This document shows, one piece after another, positions 22,510 through 31,909 of a DNA stretch of 64,000 bases. A program made the position numbers and the translations under genes. The notes beneath the pieces were generated by a model, which worked only from the letters and a program-made list of their open reading frames with translations, was not told the origin of the DNA and searched no databases. The stretch covers positions 62,001 to 126,000 of the forward strand of contig JAHEFG010000005.1 of NCBI GenBank assembly GCA_024640305.1. Direction: 5' to 3'. The DNA comes from Gammaproteobacteria bacterium (lineage in GTDB: Bacteria; Pseudomonadota; Gammaproteobacteria; Steroidobacterales; Woeseiaceae). How positions within the stretch are numbered: the stretch's first letter is position 1; every line of letters starts with the position of its first letter.

Positions 22510-24290
22510 GCGACTACGATTTTATTGATCACAGCTATGACATAGTCGTCATCGGCGCTGGCGGCGCCGGACTGCGCGCGACCTTTGGTTTGGCGCAGGC
22601 GGGGTTCAACACAGCATGTGTCACCAAAGTATTTCCAACGCGCAGCCATACGGTCGCCGCGCAGGGCGGTATTAGCGCCGCGCTGGGCAACATGGGCGAA
22701 GATGACTGGCGCTGGCACATGTACGACACCGTCAAGGGCTCGGACTGGCTCGGTGACCAGGACGCGATAGAGTACATGTGCAAAGAGGCGCCCGACGCCG
22801 TCATTGAACTCGAACATTACGGCGTTCCGTTTTCGAGAACCGAGGACGGCAAGATCTATCAGCGCCCATTCGGCGGCATGACGACGCGGTTTGGTGAAGG
22901 CACGGCGCAGCGAACCTGCGCGGCAGCCGACCGCACCGGTCATGCCATGCTGCATACCTTGTATCAGCAGTCACTTAAACACGATGCCGAGTTCTTCATT
23001 GAGTACTTCGCAGTCGACCTGATCATGGAAGACGGAGTCTGTCGCGGCGTTGTTGCGATCGAGCTGTCTACCGGGCGCATTCATCGCTTCCGTTCGCATC
23101 AGGTCATTCTCGCCACCGGCGGCTATGGACGAGCCTACTTCTCGTGCACATCGGCGCATACCTGCACGGGCGACGGCAGCGCCATGGTGCTGCGCGCCGG
23201 TTTGCCGGTGCAGGACATGGAATTCGTTCAGTTCCACCCCACGGGTATTTATGGCGCGGGCTGTCTGATCACCGAAGGCTCGCGGGGCGAGGGCGGCTAC
23301 CTCACAAATTCCGATGGTGAGCGATTTATGGAACGTTATGCGCCGAACGCGAAGGATTTGGCGTCACGCGATGTCGTAAGCCGGTCAATGACGATTGAAA
23401 TTCGTGAAGGACGCGGGGTCGGCCCTGAACAGGACCACATACACCTGCATCTGGAGCACCTCGGGCCTGATGTCATTGAAGAACGCCTGCCGGGCATTGC
23501 CGAATCTGCCCGCATTTTCAGCGGAGTCGATGTCACCAAGGAACCGATCCCGGTGTTGCCGACCGTCCACTACAACATGGGCGGCATTCCGGCCAACTTC
23601 AACGGCCAGGTCATTACCAGCAAGGACGGTGACCCCGAACACGTTGTACCCGGGCTAATGGCGGTTGGTGAAGCGGCTTGTGTGTCCGTACACGGCGCGA
23701 ACCGGCTGGGTTCGAACTCTCTACTGGATCTTGTCGTTTTCGGTCGTGCGGCAGCGCATTTCTGCGCCGAGACGATGACGCCCGGCGCGCGTCACAAGCA
23801 GTTCGCTGCGGATGCGGGCAAGGATAGTCTCGAGCGTATAGACAGGCTCCGCAATGCCGACGGCGCGCGTCCCACGTCGGAAATCCGGCTCGAGATGCAA
23901 AAAATCATGCAGGGTCACGCTGCCGTTTTCCGTACGGGCGAGTCACTGGCTGAAGGCGTCGATCTCCTGCTAAAGACATTCTCTACCCTGGGCGACGTCA
24001 AGGTTTCCGATCGTTCCTTGGTGTGGAATACCGACCTGGTTGAGACGATGGAACTTGAAAACCTGATGCTCAATGCGTCGGCGACAATTCAGTCTGCAGC
24101 AAACCGGCTGGAAAGCCGCGGTGCGCATGCGCGCGAGGACTACGCCGACCGTGATGATGAAAACTGGATGAAACATACGCTTGCCTGGGTCGACAACAAA
24201 GGCAAGGTGACATTCGATTACCGCCCGGTTCACAAAGAGACGCTGACGGACGAGGTTGAATATGTTGCACCGAAAGCGCGTGTTTACTAG
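22506..24290 (+). CDS. sdhA: Succinate dehydrogenase flavoprotein subunit
   Basis: SdhA oxidises succinate to fumarate on covalently bound FAD. The 594-residue protein has the Rossmann motif [12 protein letters not shown] (14-25), the FAD-attachment region [12 protein letters not shown] with His48, [21 protein letters not shown] at the active site and the capping domain with [19 protein letters not shown] at the end. It is located in the standard order C-D-A-B and is served by two assembly-factor genes at both ends of the operon (21535 and 25130). A 60-base gap precedes sdhB. Confidence 0.98.
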   Translation: MSDYDFIDHSYDIVVIGAGGAGLRATFGLAQAGFNTACVTKVFPTRSHTVAAQGGISAALGNMGEDDWRWHMYDTVKGSDWLGDQDAIEYMCKEAPDAVIELEHYGVPFSRTEDGKIYQRPFGGMTTRFGEGTAQRTCAAADRTGHAMLHTLYQQSLKHDAEFFIEYFAVDLIMEDGVCRGVVAIELSTGRIHRFRSHQVILATGGYGRAYFSCTSAHTCTGDGSAMVLRAGLPVQDMEFVQFHPTGIYGAGCLITEGSRGEGGYLTNSDGERFMERYAPNAKDLASRDVVSRSMTIEIREGRGVGPEQDHIHLHLEHLGPDVIEERLPGIAESARIFSGVDVTKEPIPVLPTVHYNMGGIPANFNGQVITSKDGDPEHVVPGLMAVGEAACVSVHGANRLGSNSLLDLVVFGRAAAHFCAETMTPGARHKQFAADAGKDSLERIDRLRNADGARPTSEIRLEMQKIMQGHAAVFRTGESLAEGVDLLLKTFSTLGDVKVSDRSLVWNTDLVETMELENLMLNASATIQSAANRLESRGAHAREDYADRDDENWMKHTLAWVDNKGKVTFDYRPVHKETLTDEVEYVAPKARVY

Positions 24291-24350
24291 GAGTTTCGGT
24301 AACAGTGATTCCAATCCGTCAACAACCTGAGTGCACAAGAGGAACCCGAC

Positions 24351-25133
24351 TTGGCTGAGTTCAGATTGCCACCAAATTCCAGGATCAGGAAGGGCAAGCA
24401 TTTCAAAGCGGCTGACGGATCCGGCGAAGTGCGCCGATTTGCCGTGTATCGCTACGATCCCGACAAGGGCGAGAATCCGCGCATCGACACTTATGAAATC
24501 GAGATTGGCAGCTGTGGCCCGATGGTTCTCGATGCTTTGATCAAGATCAAAAATGAGATAGATCCGACGCTGACATTTCGCCGCTCCTGCCGCGAAGGCA
24601 TCTGTGGTTCCTGCGCGATGAATATTGACGGCGGCAATACGCTTGCCTGTACCTTGTCGATTGATGACGTCAAAGGTGACGTGAGGATCTACCCGCTGCC
24701 GCATATGCCGGTTGTCAAAGACCTGGTGCCCGACCTCACCAATTTCTATGCGCAATACGCGTCAATAAAGCCCTGGTTGCAGTCGCGTACACCGCCACCG
24801 CCTGATCAGGAAAGACTGCAGAGCAAAGCAGATCAGGAGCTAATCAATGAACCGGCAGCGTGTATTCTGTGCGCGTGCTGCTCGACAAGTTGCCCGAGTT
24901 ACTGGTGGAACAGCGATCGCTACCTGGGTCCCGCGGCACTGCTCGCATCGTATCGCTGGCTGGTCGATAGTCGTGACGACGCCACTGGCGAGCGGCTGGA
25001 TGAGCTTGAGGATCCATTCCGCTTGTACCGGTGCCATACGATCATGAATTGCACCCAGACCTGCCCTAAGGGGCTGAATCCGGCAAAGGCCATTGCCGAG
25101 ACCAAGAAAATGCTGGCCGAGCGGCGCTATTGA
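24351..25133 (+). CDS. sdhB: Succinate dehydrogenase iron-sulfur subunit
   Basis: SdhB passes electrons through [2Fe-2S], [4Fe-4S] and [3Fe-4S] clusters. All ligand groups are present: [37 protein letters not shown] and [17 protein letters not shown]. The 260-residue length and the [18 protein letters not shown] opening are like the alphaproteobacterial, mitochondrial and xanthomonad form, longer than E. coli (238). The TTG start at 24351 is preceded by AAGAGGAA; an in-frame stop at 24306 limits any extension. The stop overlaps sdhE as TTGA. Confidence 0.97.
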   Translation: MAEFRLPPNSRIRKGKHFKAADGSGEVRRFAVYRYDPDKGENPRIDTYEIEIGSCGPMVLDALIKIKNEIDPTLTFRRSCREGICGSCAMNIDGGNTLACTLSIDDVKGDVRIYPLPHMPVVKDLVPDLTNFYAQYASIKPWLQSRTPPPPDQERLQSKADQELINEPAACILCACCSTSCPSYWWNSDRYLGPAALLASYRWLVDSRDDATGERLDELEDPFRLYRCHTIMNCTQTCPKGLNPAKAIAETKKMLAERRY

Positions 25134-25354
25134 GCGAGCTCAGATGGCAGTGCAGGCGTGGCATGCGCGAACTCGATGAGTTATTGCTGGGCTACCTTGC
25201 GCAGCGTTACGAACTCGCTCCCGACGACGAAAAAGCGGCATTTCGCGCACTTTTGAAGCTGCCTGACCCGCAACTCGTGGGGTACTTGTTACAGAAGGAA
25301 ATTCCCGCGCCGCGGTTCAGGATGATCATTGACGACATACTCAAGCGAACTTGA
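25130..25354 (+). CDS. sdhE: FAD assembly factor SdhE
   Basis: SdhE (YgfY, CptB) helps insert FAD covalently into SdhA. The 74-residue protein carries the RRGMRELD motif (9-16), which corresponds to the conserved RGxxE surface used for flavinylation, followed by [31 protein letters not shown] helices. TTG 25130 overlaps the sdhB stop, so it is the last assembly member of the sdh operon. cptA follows directly. Confidence 0.94.
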   Translation: MSELRWQCRRGMRELDELLLGYLAQRYELAPDDEKAAFRALLKLPDPQLVGYLLQKEIPAPRFRMIIDDILKRT

Positions 25355-25355
25355 C

Positions 25356-25763
25356 GTGGACACTCGCATGCGGCGGCTCGTGCTGATATGCGGTTGGCTG
25401 GCCCTGGTGGCCGGTGCGGGCGTTTGTCTGTCGATGCCGCTGCCCTGGGAGTGGCGATTGGCCGCCAGCAGTCTCTGGGTGCTCGTCAGCGAGCGCGAGT
25501 TGCGCGCTATAGCCAATGGATATAAGCGTTACAAGGGCATTCGACTCGACGCAAATGGCGATGCGGCACTCCTGACGTGCGGCGGTGAATGGTGGCCGGC
25601 CACGCTGCTGGCCGGGAGCCTGGTGTTGCCCCCATTGGCGTGGCTGCGGTTCAAAGACAGGGACGGTCGCCAGCAGGTCGAGTTGATAGCCCGCAAATGC
25701 TCTGAAAATAAGGCGTGGCGGCGCTTGCAGGTCATCTGGCGGCACTTGGGAGCAGGTGGCTGA
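25356..25763 (+). CDS. cptA: CptA/YgfX-type membrane protein
   Basis: The protein of about 135 residues has two N-terminal membrane segments (LVLICGWLALVAGAGVCLSM and WRLAASSLWVLVS) and the C-terminal AWRRLQVIWRH block, as in YgfX/CptA. In E. coli YgfX has been described as a toxin neutralised by CptB (SdhE) and as an inhibitor of cytoskeletal proteins, although the SdhE role in flavinylation makes the antitoxin label doubtful. GTG 25356 is the likely start; a TTG at 25329 inside sdhE and an ATG at 25368 are alternatives. Confidence 0.8.
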   Translation: MDTRMRRLVLICGWLALVAGAGVCLSMPLPWEWRLAASSLWVLVSERELRAIANGYKRYKGIRLDANGDAALLTCGGEWWPATLLAGSLVLPPLAWLRFKDRDGRQQVELIARKCSENKAWRRLQVIWRHLGAGG

Positions 25764-25828
25764 AGCTGCTACCATGCCCCAGCCGAGAATCCCGTCACAT
25801 ATAACGCATGAATAGTACCGAATTGAGA

Positions 25829-25855
25829 GAACTTTCAAACGCCCGGTGGGTCTAT
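25829..25855 (+). promoter_or_regulatory. Sigma-E type promoter upstream of rpoE
   Basis: GAACTT at 25829-25834, a 15-base spacer, and GTCTAT at 25850-25855 match the sigma-E consensus GAACTT-N15/16-GTCTAA except for the last base. It lies about 47 bases before the rpoE ATG at 25902. This is the place and strand expected for autoregulation of the rpoE operon. No start site has been mapped, so the call rests on the motif and on location. Confidence 0.82.
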
Positions 25856-25901
25856 CCCGGTGTCGAGCGGTTGTGTCTCGAATTCGGGCGGATGTAACCG
25901 C

Positions 25902-26477
25902 ATGTCGAACGAATCGACCGACAAGGAACTGGTCAAACGGGTTCAGAAAGGCGAAAAAGGAGCGTTTGATCTTTTGGTGCTCAAGTATGAGCACAAAATT
26001 GTCAATCTGGTGATGCGGTATGTGCGTGACCCGGAACAGGCATTGGATATTACTCAGGAGGCCTTTATTAAGGCCTACCGGGCGTTGCCGAGGTTTCGTG
26101 GCGACAGCGCCTTTTACACATGGCTATACCGGATCGCTGTGAATACCGCCAAGAATTATCTTGCGTCACAGCGCCGGCGGCCAATGGACATTGAGCTCGA
26201 CCTGCAGGATCCGGAACAATATGGTCTGCATGCCAAGCTCAAGGAGTCAGATACACCGGAAGGACTGGCATTAAGTCAGGAATTGCAGGATACGCTCGAA
26301 AGTGCCATAGCGGCGTTGCCGGATGATTTGCGACAAGCGATTATCTTGCGCGAGCTCGACGGCATGAGTTATGAGGAGATCGCACAGACAATGGAGTGTC
26401 CCGTTGGGACCGTGCGGTCAAGGATTTTCAGGGCTCGAGATGCTATTGGCAAAAAAGTCGGAACCCTGGTGAAGTAA
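25902..26477 (+). CDS. rpoE: RNA polymerase sigma factor RpoE (AlgU)
   Basis: RpoE directs transcription of envelope stress genes. The 191-residue protein equals the length of E. coli RpoE, with region 2 (DITQEAFIKAYRALPRFRGDSAFYTWLYRIAVNTAKNYL) and region 4 (ELDGMSYEEIAQTMECPVGTVRSRIFRAR) nearly identical to it. ATG 25902 is chosen inside a frame open from 25860 because it gives MSNESTDKELVKRVQKG. It heads rpoE-rseA-rseB-rseC and is preceded by its own sigma-E type promoter. Confidence 0.98.
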   Translation: MSNESTDKELVKRVQKGEKGAFDLLVLKYEHKIVNLVMRYVRDPEQALDITQEAFIKAYRALPRFRGDSAFYTWLYRIAVNTAKNYLASQRRRPMDIELDLQDPEQYGLHAKLKESDTPEGLALSQELQDTLESAIAALPDDLRQAIILRELDGMSYEEIAQTMECPVGTVRSRIFRARDAIGKKVGTLVK

Positions 26478-26491
26478 ACAGGCAGGAACCT

Positions 26492-27118
26492 ATGAATGAT
26501 TCAATAAAAACTCAAATTTCGGCATTCATCGACGGTGAACTACCGGAGAACGAAGCAGAATTGCTGCTGCGCAGGATGAGCCAGGATCGCCAGCTCAGGC
26601 AACAGGCGGCGGAATACCTGCAGATGGGTCGGGTTATTCGTGGTGAGCGAACCGTGCCCGGAATGGAAAATCTTCGCCAACGCATTAGCGATGAGCTTGA
26701 TGACAAGTCCGAACAACTGGAATTCGATGTGATTGACTCCGGCGCGCCACGATACACGCGGCCGCTGGCCGGGTTTGCCATCGCCGCGACCGTCGCGCTG
26801 GCAGCCATATTCGGGCTACAGCAGATCGCCGGTTTGACGGATATCAACGGCGTGCCCGGAAGTGATTCCGCCGCGGTCGCGGAGTCGACGGATCGCGGCG
26901 CCTACACCGTACCTGACCAGGTAGACGATCAGCTGCGCGAATACTATATGCGTCACAATGCGAGTTCCTCGTACTACGGTGCCGATAGCATTAATGCGCG
27001 TCTTGTCACCTTGCAGCTTCGCGATGGTGTGATCGTCGAAAGTGAAACTGAAATTTCGCCGCCAGACGAGGAAGTAGAGACAGTGGACGAAGAGTCCACC
27101 GCGACAGCGCCCGAATAA
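26492..27118 (+). CDS. rseA: Anti-sigma-E factor RseA (MucA)
   Basis: RseA holds RpoE at the inner membrane until it is cut by DegS and RseP. The 208-residue protein has the cytoplasmic sigma-binding domain at the N-terminus (ISAFIDGELPENEAELLLRRM), one membrane segment at about 90-110 (LAGFAIAATVALAAIFGLQ) and a periplasmic tail of about 95 residues, acidic at its end. ATG 26492 lies 14 bases after rpoE. The C-terminus ends in ATAPE, not the VYF-like tail that activates DegS in other proteins; RseA itself does not need it. Confidence 0.93.
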   Translation: MNDSIKTQISAFIDGELPENEAELLLRRMSQDRQLRQQAAEYLQMGRVIRGERTVPGMENLRQRISDELDDKSEQLEFDVIDSGAPRYTRPLAGFAIAATVALAAIFGLQQIAGLTDINGVPGSDSAAVAESTDRGAYTVPDQVDDQLREYYMRHNASSSYYGADSINARLVTLQLRDGVIVESETEISPPDEEVETVDEESTATAPE

Positions 27119-27120
27119 GC

Positions 27121-28095
27121 ATGTCGATGCGCCGCCGGCAACTGATTTTCACGACCTGTGCGGCGCTTGGCGCTTTTCTCGCAAGTGAATTGAGTGCGGT
27201 TGCAGATGAGCCTGGCCCGCACGATTGGCTGAATCGAATGGTCGGTGCTGTGCAAACCACCGACTATGAAGGAACAGTTATTCGGTTGCAGAACGGCGTG
27301 GTCGACGCATTAAAGGTCGTACACGTGGTATCCGACGGCGTTGTACGCGAAAAAGTCATCGTGCAGGAAGGCAACGGCCTCGAGATCATCCGCAACGGCA
27401 ATGAGGTGAAGTGCATACTGCCCGACAAAAAGTCCGTGTTGATCGAAGAATGGAATGATCAAAGCACCCTGTTTTCGACGCTGCCGACGAACGACATACG
27501 TTTCGGCAGCGAATACGATGTTTCCATCGTTCGCGAAGAACGCGTCGCTGGTCGAAAAGCTATATTACTCGCGATACGGCCACACGATTCTTTCCGCTTT
27601 GGTCACCGCATCTGGCTGGATCGTGAGACCGGGTTCCCACTTAAGACCACACTGGTCGGCGCGCAAGGGGAAGCCATCGAACAGGTGAAATTTGCTGACA
27701 TCAGCATTGGTCAAAAAATTCACCCGAGCGCGCTGGCGCCGTCTATCGATATTGAGAGCTTCAGCTGGTTTAGCAGTCGCAAGCGGGCCATTAGTCAGAC
27801 TGTAGAAACGGAATGGAGCAGCGATTCGATTCCACCGGGCTTTCGCGTTGTATCGATGAGCGAAGAAGAAGTGCCGGGGCAGCAGGAACCGCTCGTGCAT
27901 ATCATGTACAGCGACGGCCTGGCTAATGTATCCGTCTTCATCGAACCGCTGAAGAGTAAGGATCCGGCGCGTAGTTCGCGGGTCGGGTCATCCAACTCAT
28001 TCAGTGTCCAACATGGTGATTACCAGGTAACAGCCGTAGGTGAAGTGCCGGCTGCCACGGTGCAGAATATCGCGACGTCCATGCGTCGCAAATAA
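27121..28095 (+). CDS. rseB: Sigma-E regulator RseB (MucB)
   Basis: RseB is the periplasmic guard that binds RseA and shields it from cleavage until lipopolysaccharide intermediates displace it. The 324-residue product has a signal peptide (basic MSMRRR, hydrophobic core, cut near SAVA-DEPG at about 29), the LolA-like N-terminal domain (YEGTVIRLQNGVVDALKVVHVV) and the MucB C-terminal domain (PPGFRVVSMSEEEV to SMRRK). ATG lies two bases after rseA. Confidence 0.95.
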   Translation: MSMRRRQLIFTTCAALGAFLASELSAVADEPGPHDWLNRMVGAVQTTDYEGTVIRLQNGVVDALKVVHVVSDGVVREKVIVQEGNGLEIIRNGNEVKCILPDKKSVLIEEWNDQSTLFSTLPTNDIRFGSEYDVSIVREERVAGRKAILLAIRPHDSFRFGHRIWLDRETGFPLKTTLVGAQGEAIEQVKFADISIGQKIHPSALAPSIDIESFSWFSSRKRAISQTVETEWSSDSIPPGFRVVSMSEEEVPGQQEPLVHIMYSDGLANVSVFIEPLKSKDPARSSRVGSSNSFSVQHGDYQVTAVGEVPAATVQNIATSMRRK

Positions 28096-28102
28096 CTCGT
28101 CG

Positions 28103-28570
28103 ATGGAAAATCCCTCAGGAAGAATAGTGTCGCTCGTTGACAGCGCCGATGGTGTGCGCGCTGTTGTAGAGGTCAGTGTTGCGGCATCCTGCCCACGATG
28201 CGCCTCAGGCAAAGGTTGTGGTGCTGGTATCTTCACGGCCAGCACCAGTGCGGCGCAGCCCGTTGAAGCGTCTGTGCGCAAGGGCCTGGATGTTAGCGAA
28301 GGTGACGTCGTCGAAATATCCCTGGCGCCCGATAATCTTCTGCAAGCCGCCATTATCGTTTATGGCTTGCCCATGCTGGGTGCTATTGTTGGTGCGGGGC
28401 TGGCGTATGCTTTTTCGATGCACGATTCTGCAGCGGCGGGGGCAGCTCTGGCCGGGCTGGCCGCAGGCCTTATGGTCAGTCGCTGGCGCGTCAGGCAAAC
28501 TTCCTGCTTGCGCAAATTCGTGCCTGTTGTGGAACGACGAGTAGCCAATTCAGGAGCTGGCCTGGAGTGA
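28103..28570 (+). CDS. rseC: Positive regulator RseC (MucC)
   Basis: The 155-residue inner-membrane protein has an N-terminal Cys cluster (Cys30, Cys33, Cys39 in SCPRCASGKGCG), two membrane helices (AAIIVYGLPMLGAIVGAGLAYAF and an Ala-rich AAGAALAGLAAGLMVS) and a short C-terminal tail. This fits RseC, which modestly raises sigma-E activity and is related to Rnf-linked RsxC partners. ATG 28103 is chosen within a longer frame because it gives the first conserved strand. The stop overlaps the next gene as GTGA. Confidence 0.92.
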   Translation: MENPSGRIVSLVDSADGVRAVVEVSVAASCPRCASGKGCGAGIFTASTSAAQPVEASVRKGLDVSEGDVVEISLAPDNLLQAAIIVYGLPMLGAIVGAGLAYAFSMHDSAAAGAALAGLAAGLMVSRWRVRQTSCLRKFVPVVERRVANSGAGLE

Positions 28571-28809
28571 AATCGATAGTCATATACAGCCGCAAGGATT
28601 GCCATCTGTGCGGTGTCATGATTGAGGAATTGCGACCCCTGATACAAGGCCGGCTGGGTCTCGTTGTGCACGATGTGGACAGCCGCGACGACTGGCGAGA
28701 GAAGTACCATACCCGGGTTCCGGTGATGGAATATGACGGGGAGTTCATCTGTCAGTATCATCTCGATCGCGAAGCGCTCGCAAGGATCCTGAGTAAACAC
28801 CCAATATGA
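28567..28809 (+). CDS. Glutaredoxin-like protein (DUF836)
   Basis: The 80-residue protein has the thioredoxin-fold active site SRKDCHLC with Cys12 and Cys15, a following helix ([10 protein letters not shown]), and the cis-proline loop [11 protein letters not shown]. It matches the glutaredoxin-like DUF836 family. It is placed tightly between rseC and lepA (GTGA and ATGA overlaps). The context suggests a thiol role tied to the envelope stress operon, perhaps linked to the RseC cysteines; that link is only inference. Confidence 0.87.
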   Translation: MKSIVIYSRKDCHLCGVMIEELRPLIQGRLGLVVHDVDSRDDWREKYHTRVPVMEYDGEFICQYHLDREALARILSKHPI

Positions 28810-30596
28810 AGAACATCCGTAATTTTTCGATCATCGCGCACATTGATCATGGCAAGTCGACGCTTGCCGATCGGTTCATTCAGCACTGTGGTGGTCTTGC
28901 CGAGCGTGAGATGTCAGAGCAGGTGCTCGATTCGATGGATCTCGAGCGTGAACGTGGCATTACGATCAAGGCGCAGTGTGTGTCACTGAGGTACGAGGCG
29001 AACGACGGCCAGATATATGAGTTGAATTTCATCGACACGCCGGGGCACGTCGATTTCTCTTACGAAGTGTCGCGATCCCTGGCCGCATGCGAGGGTGCAC
29101 TACTGGTTGTTGATGCTGCGCAAGGCGTCGAAGCACAGAGTGTTGCCAACTGCACTACCGCAATAGATCAGGGTCTCGAAGTGCTGCCGGTACTTAACAA
29201 GATCGATCTTCCGGCTGCCGAGCCGGATCGCGTCAAGGCTGAAATTGAGGACATTATTGGCATCGATGCGTCGGATGCTGTCGAAGTCAGCGCAAAGACC
29301 GGCGCCGGTGTTCCCGAACTGCTGGAGTCGCTGGTCAAAATGATCCCGGCGCCTGTGGGTGAACCCGACGATCCGCTTCAGGCCCTTATTATCGATTCCT
29401 GGTTTGACAACTACGTTGGCGTCGTGTCCCTCGTGCGTGTCATGAATGGCAGCTTGCCAAAACGCAGCAAAATAACGGTCATGTCCACCGGTGATTCGTT
29501 CACAGCTGATCGCGTAGGTTGCTTTACACCAAAAATGCAGGACAGGGATTCGCTGGAGACCGGTCAGGTCGGTTTTGTCATTGCGGGGATTAAAGACATT
29601 TATGGCGCACCTGTCGGCGACACGCTGACGTTGACACGCCATCCATGCGCATCACCGTTACCCGGGTTCAAGCAAGTCCAACCACGCGTATTTGCCGGTT
29701 TGTTCCCGATCGTTTCGGACGACTATGAGAGCTTCCGGGAAGCGCTGCAGAAGCTACGCCTCAATGACGCGGCGTTGCACTTTGAACCCGAGACATCTGC
29801 TGCACTTGGGTTCGGATTTCGTTGCGGATTCCTCGGTATGCTGCACATGGAGATCGTGCAGGAAAGGCTCGAGCGTGAGTATAACCTCGAGCTGATTACG
29901 ACGGCACCGACGGTCGTCTACGAAATCGTCGACAATGCCGGCAACCTGTTTCATGTGGACAACCCGTCCAAGCTGCCACCTGCTGGCGAAATCGCGGAAC
30001 TTCGTGAGCCGATAATTACGGCCAATATTCTCGTTCCCGAGACTCATGTCGGTTCGGTCATCAAATTGTGCATCGAAAAGCGCGGCGTGCAAAAACATAT
30101 ACGCTATCTCGGTAGCCAGGTATCGATTGCGTACGAAATGCCGCTTGCCGAAGTCGTCATGGACTTTTTTGACCGACTCAAGTCTGTGAGCCGTGGGTAC
30201 GCTTCGTTCGACTATCATTTCGAGCGATTCGAAGCGGCGCAGCTCGTGCGACTGGATGTGCTTATAAACAAGGAACGCGTCGACGCATTATCGGTCATCG
30301 TGCATCGTGATAGTGCACAATCGCGTGGCCGTGATCTCGTTGATCGGATGCGCAAGTTGATTCCGCGACAGATGTTCGACGTTGCAATCCAGGCTGCTAT
30401 TGGCAGCCAGATCATTGCCCGCAGTTCGGTCAAAGCGCTGCGCAAGAATGTTACAGCTAAATGCTATGGTGGTGATATTTCGAGAAAGCGCAAACTTCTC
30501 GAAAAGCAAAAGGCCGGCAAGCGGCGAATGAAACAGGTAGGATCCGTTCAAATTCCGCAGGAGGCGTTTCTCGCCGTCCTGCGTGTCGAAAAGTGA
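28806..30596 (+). CDS. lepA: Elongation factor 4 (LepA)
   Basis: LepA is a ribosome-associated GTPase thought to assist 30S biogenesis and initiation under stress. The 596-residue protein (E. coli 599) has the P-loop AHIDHGKST (11-19), the switch region [22 protein letters not shown], domain II, the EF-G-like domains and the unique C-terminal domain with [25 protein letters not shown]. The ATG overlaps the previous stop. lepB follows after 10 bases, the classical pair. Confidence 0.98.
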   Translation: MKNIRNFSIIAHIDHGKSTLADRFIQHCGGLAEREMSEQVLDSMDLERERGITIKAQCVSLRYEANDGQIYELNFIDTPGHVDFSYEVSRSLAACEGALLVVDAAQGVEAQSVANCTTAIDQGLEVLPVLNKIDLPAAEPDRVKAEIEDIIGIDASDAVEVSAKTGAGVPELLESLVKMIPAPVGEPDDPLQALIIDSWFDNYVGVVSLVRVMNGSLPKRSKITVMSTGDSFTADRVGCFTPKMQDRDSLETGQVGFVIAGIKDIYGAPVGDTLTLTRHPCASPLPGFKQVQPRVFAGLFPIVSDDYESFREALQKLRLNDAALHFEPETSAALGFGFRCGFLGMLHMEIVQERLEREYNLELITTAPTVVYEIVDNAGNLFHVDNPSKLPPAGEIAELREPIITANILVPETHVGSVIKLCIEKRGVQKHIRYLGSQVSIAYEMPLAEVVMDFFDRLKSVSRGYASFDYHFERFEAAQLVRLDVLINKERVDALSVIVHRDSAQSRGRDLVDRMRKLIPRQMFDVAIQAAIGSQIIARSSVKALRKNVTAKCYGGDISRKRKLLEKQKAGKRRMKQVGSVQIPQEAFLAVLRVEK

Positions 30597-30606
30597 GTAG
30601 ATTGTT

Positions 30607-31362
30607 TTGAGTATAAATTTAGCATTGATATTGACTGTTCTGACGCTATTCACTGGTGTTGTAATTGCGGTTGAAAAGTTTCTGATGCGCGGTGACAAGG
30701 GCGAGAACCCGGGTTCTGTTTTCAGGCAGACTATGGTTGAGTATTCGCGTTCCTTTTTCCCGGTATTGTTGTTCGTTCTTATCATTCGGTCGTTCGTATT
30801 TGAGCCGTTTCGAATTCCGTCGGGATCGATGATGCCGACTCTGCTGGATGGCGATTTCATCTTCGTCCAGAAATATGCTTACGGGTTACGTCTTCCGGTT
30901 ACTGAAACCAAGATTATTGAAACGGGCGAGCCCGCGCGCGGCGACGTTGTTGTGTTTCGACTTCCGTCCGATCCGAGTATTAACTACATCAAGCGCGTCG
31001 TCGGCTTACCGGGTGATGAGATCACATATGAACGTCATCGCCTGGTCATCAATGGCGAGCCGGTCCAATTGACGAGAGATGACGAGGCGAACAATCTTGA
31101 GCCACGTTTCAGGGAAGTACTTGGTGAACGTGAACACGACATTCTCATCAGCAATCCATCTTTCTCAGTGCGTGACGGAGTCTATCGTGTGCCCGAGGGA
31201 CATTATTTCATGATGGGCGACAACCGCGATAACAGCAAAGACAGCCGCTTTATCGGCCCTATTCCGGAGGCCAACCTGGTAGGCGAGGCGGTGCGAATCT
31301 GGATGCATTTGGATGGCTTGCAGTGGCCGCGTTGGGACAGGGTTGGTACCAAGATCCAATAA
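30607..31362 (+). CDS. lepB: Signal peptidase I
   Basis: LepB removes Sec and Tat signal peptides in the periplasm. The 251-residue protein has two N-terminal membrane segments (about 3-22 and 50-65), the nucleophile Ser74 in IPSGSMMPTL, the general base Lys129 in YIKRVVGLPGDE and the box E motif GDNRDNSKDSR. It is shorter than E. coli LepB (324), as in many gammaproteobacteria. The TTG start at 30607 is preceded by a weak Shine-Dalgarno. Confidence 0.96.
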   Translation: MSINLALILTVLTLFTGVVIAVEKFLMRGDKGENPGSVFRQTMVEYSRSFFPVLLFVLIIRSFVFEPFRIPSGSMMPTLLDGDFIFVQKYAYGLRLPVTETKIIETGEPARGDVVVFRLPSDPSINYIKRVVGLPGDEITYERHRLVINGEPVQLTRDDEANNLEPRFREVLGEREHDILISNPSFSVRDGVYRVPEGHYFMMGDNRDNSKDSRFIGPIPEANLVGEAVRIWMHLDGLQWPRWDRVGTKIQ

Positions 31363-31430
31363 TGTGGTGCAAGTCACTGAATCGAACGGTAAAATTACGC
31401 TAAATTGGCTCTGATTATTAACTGAGAGCG

Positions 31431-31446
31431 GCGCCAGGCTTGGCGC
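31431..31446. other. Small hairpin ahead of the DUF4845 gene
   Basis: GCGCCA and TGGCGC form a perfect 6-base stem with a GGCT loop, ending 14 bases before ATG 31461. There is no T-run. In the transcript the hairpin would stand just ahead of the ribosome binding region, so it might limit initiation or end the lepB transcript weakly. Confidence 0.4.
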
Positions 31447-31460
31447 ACAGGGAACAGAGT

Positions 31461-31856
31461 ATGTACGGCACAAAGCGAAGAATTTACGGTATGGCGCGCC
31501 AGCAGGCGGGTATGACGACGCTCGGCTTCATCATTCTTACCGTGTTTATCAGTTTATTCGCGTTCGCTGCAATTCGTCTGACACCGGTTTATCTGAATTA
31601 TTTGAAGGTTGTCGGCGTCATTGATGGTGTGTTCGAAGAATTTGATGGCCAGAAGGCAACGGGGCAGGTTGTTCGTAGTTCTATTTCCCGGCGCTTCGAC
31701 GTCGATAGCGTTGGCGTCATAACTTATCGAGACGTTGCAGTTACACCGGTTGACGGAGGCTTGGAGGTAAAGGCCGAGTATGACGACACCGCACCGTTCA
31801 TCTATAACGTTTCATTTACTGTGCATTTCAACAAGACCGTGCTCATACGCCGCTAG
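31461..31856 (+). CDS. DUF4845 domain-containing protein
   Basis: The 131-residue protein has a short basic N-terminus (MYGTKRRIYGMARQQAG), one membrane helix at about 19-40 (TLGFIILTVFISLFAFAAI) and an outward soluble domain with YLNYLKVVGVIDGVFEEFDGQ and a VDGGLEVKAEYDDTAPFIYNVSF strand set. It matches DUF4845, a family typically found between lepB and rnc in gammaproteobacteria and resembling a pilin-like N-terminus. No function is known. A TTG at 31440 would add seven residues; the ATG was preferred. Confidence 0.87.
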   Translation: MYGTKRRIYGMARQQAGMTTLGFIILTVFISLFAFAAIRLTPVYLNYLKVVGVIDGVFEEFDGQKATGQVVRSSISRRFDVDSVGVITYRDVAVTPVDGGLEVKAEYDDTAPFIYNVSFTVHFNKTVLIRR

Positions 31857-31909
31857 AGCCTTACGGCCATCGCGACGGTCAGAGCGCGAACCAACATAAA
31901 CGAGCGATA

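Noticed and set aside
23970-24755. 261-codon open frame on the minus strand across the sdhA/sdhB junction
   Set aside because: Antisense to two complete conserved genes; arises from codon bias of the sense strand.
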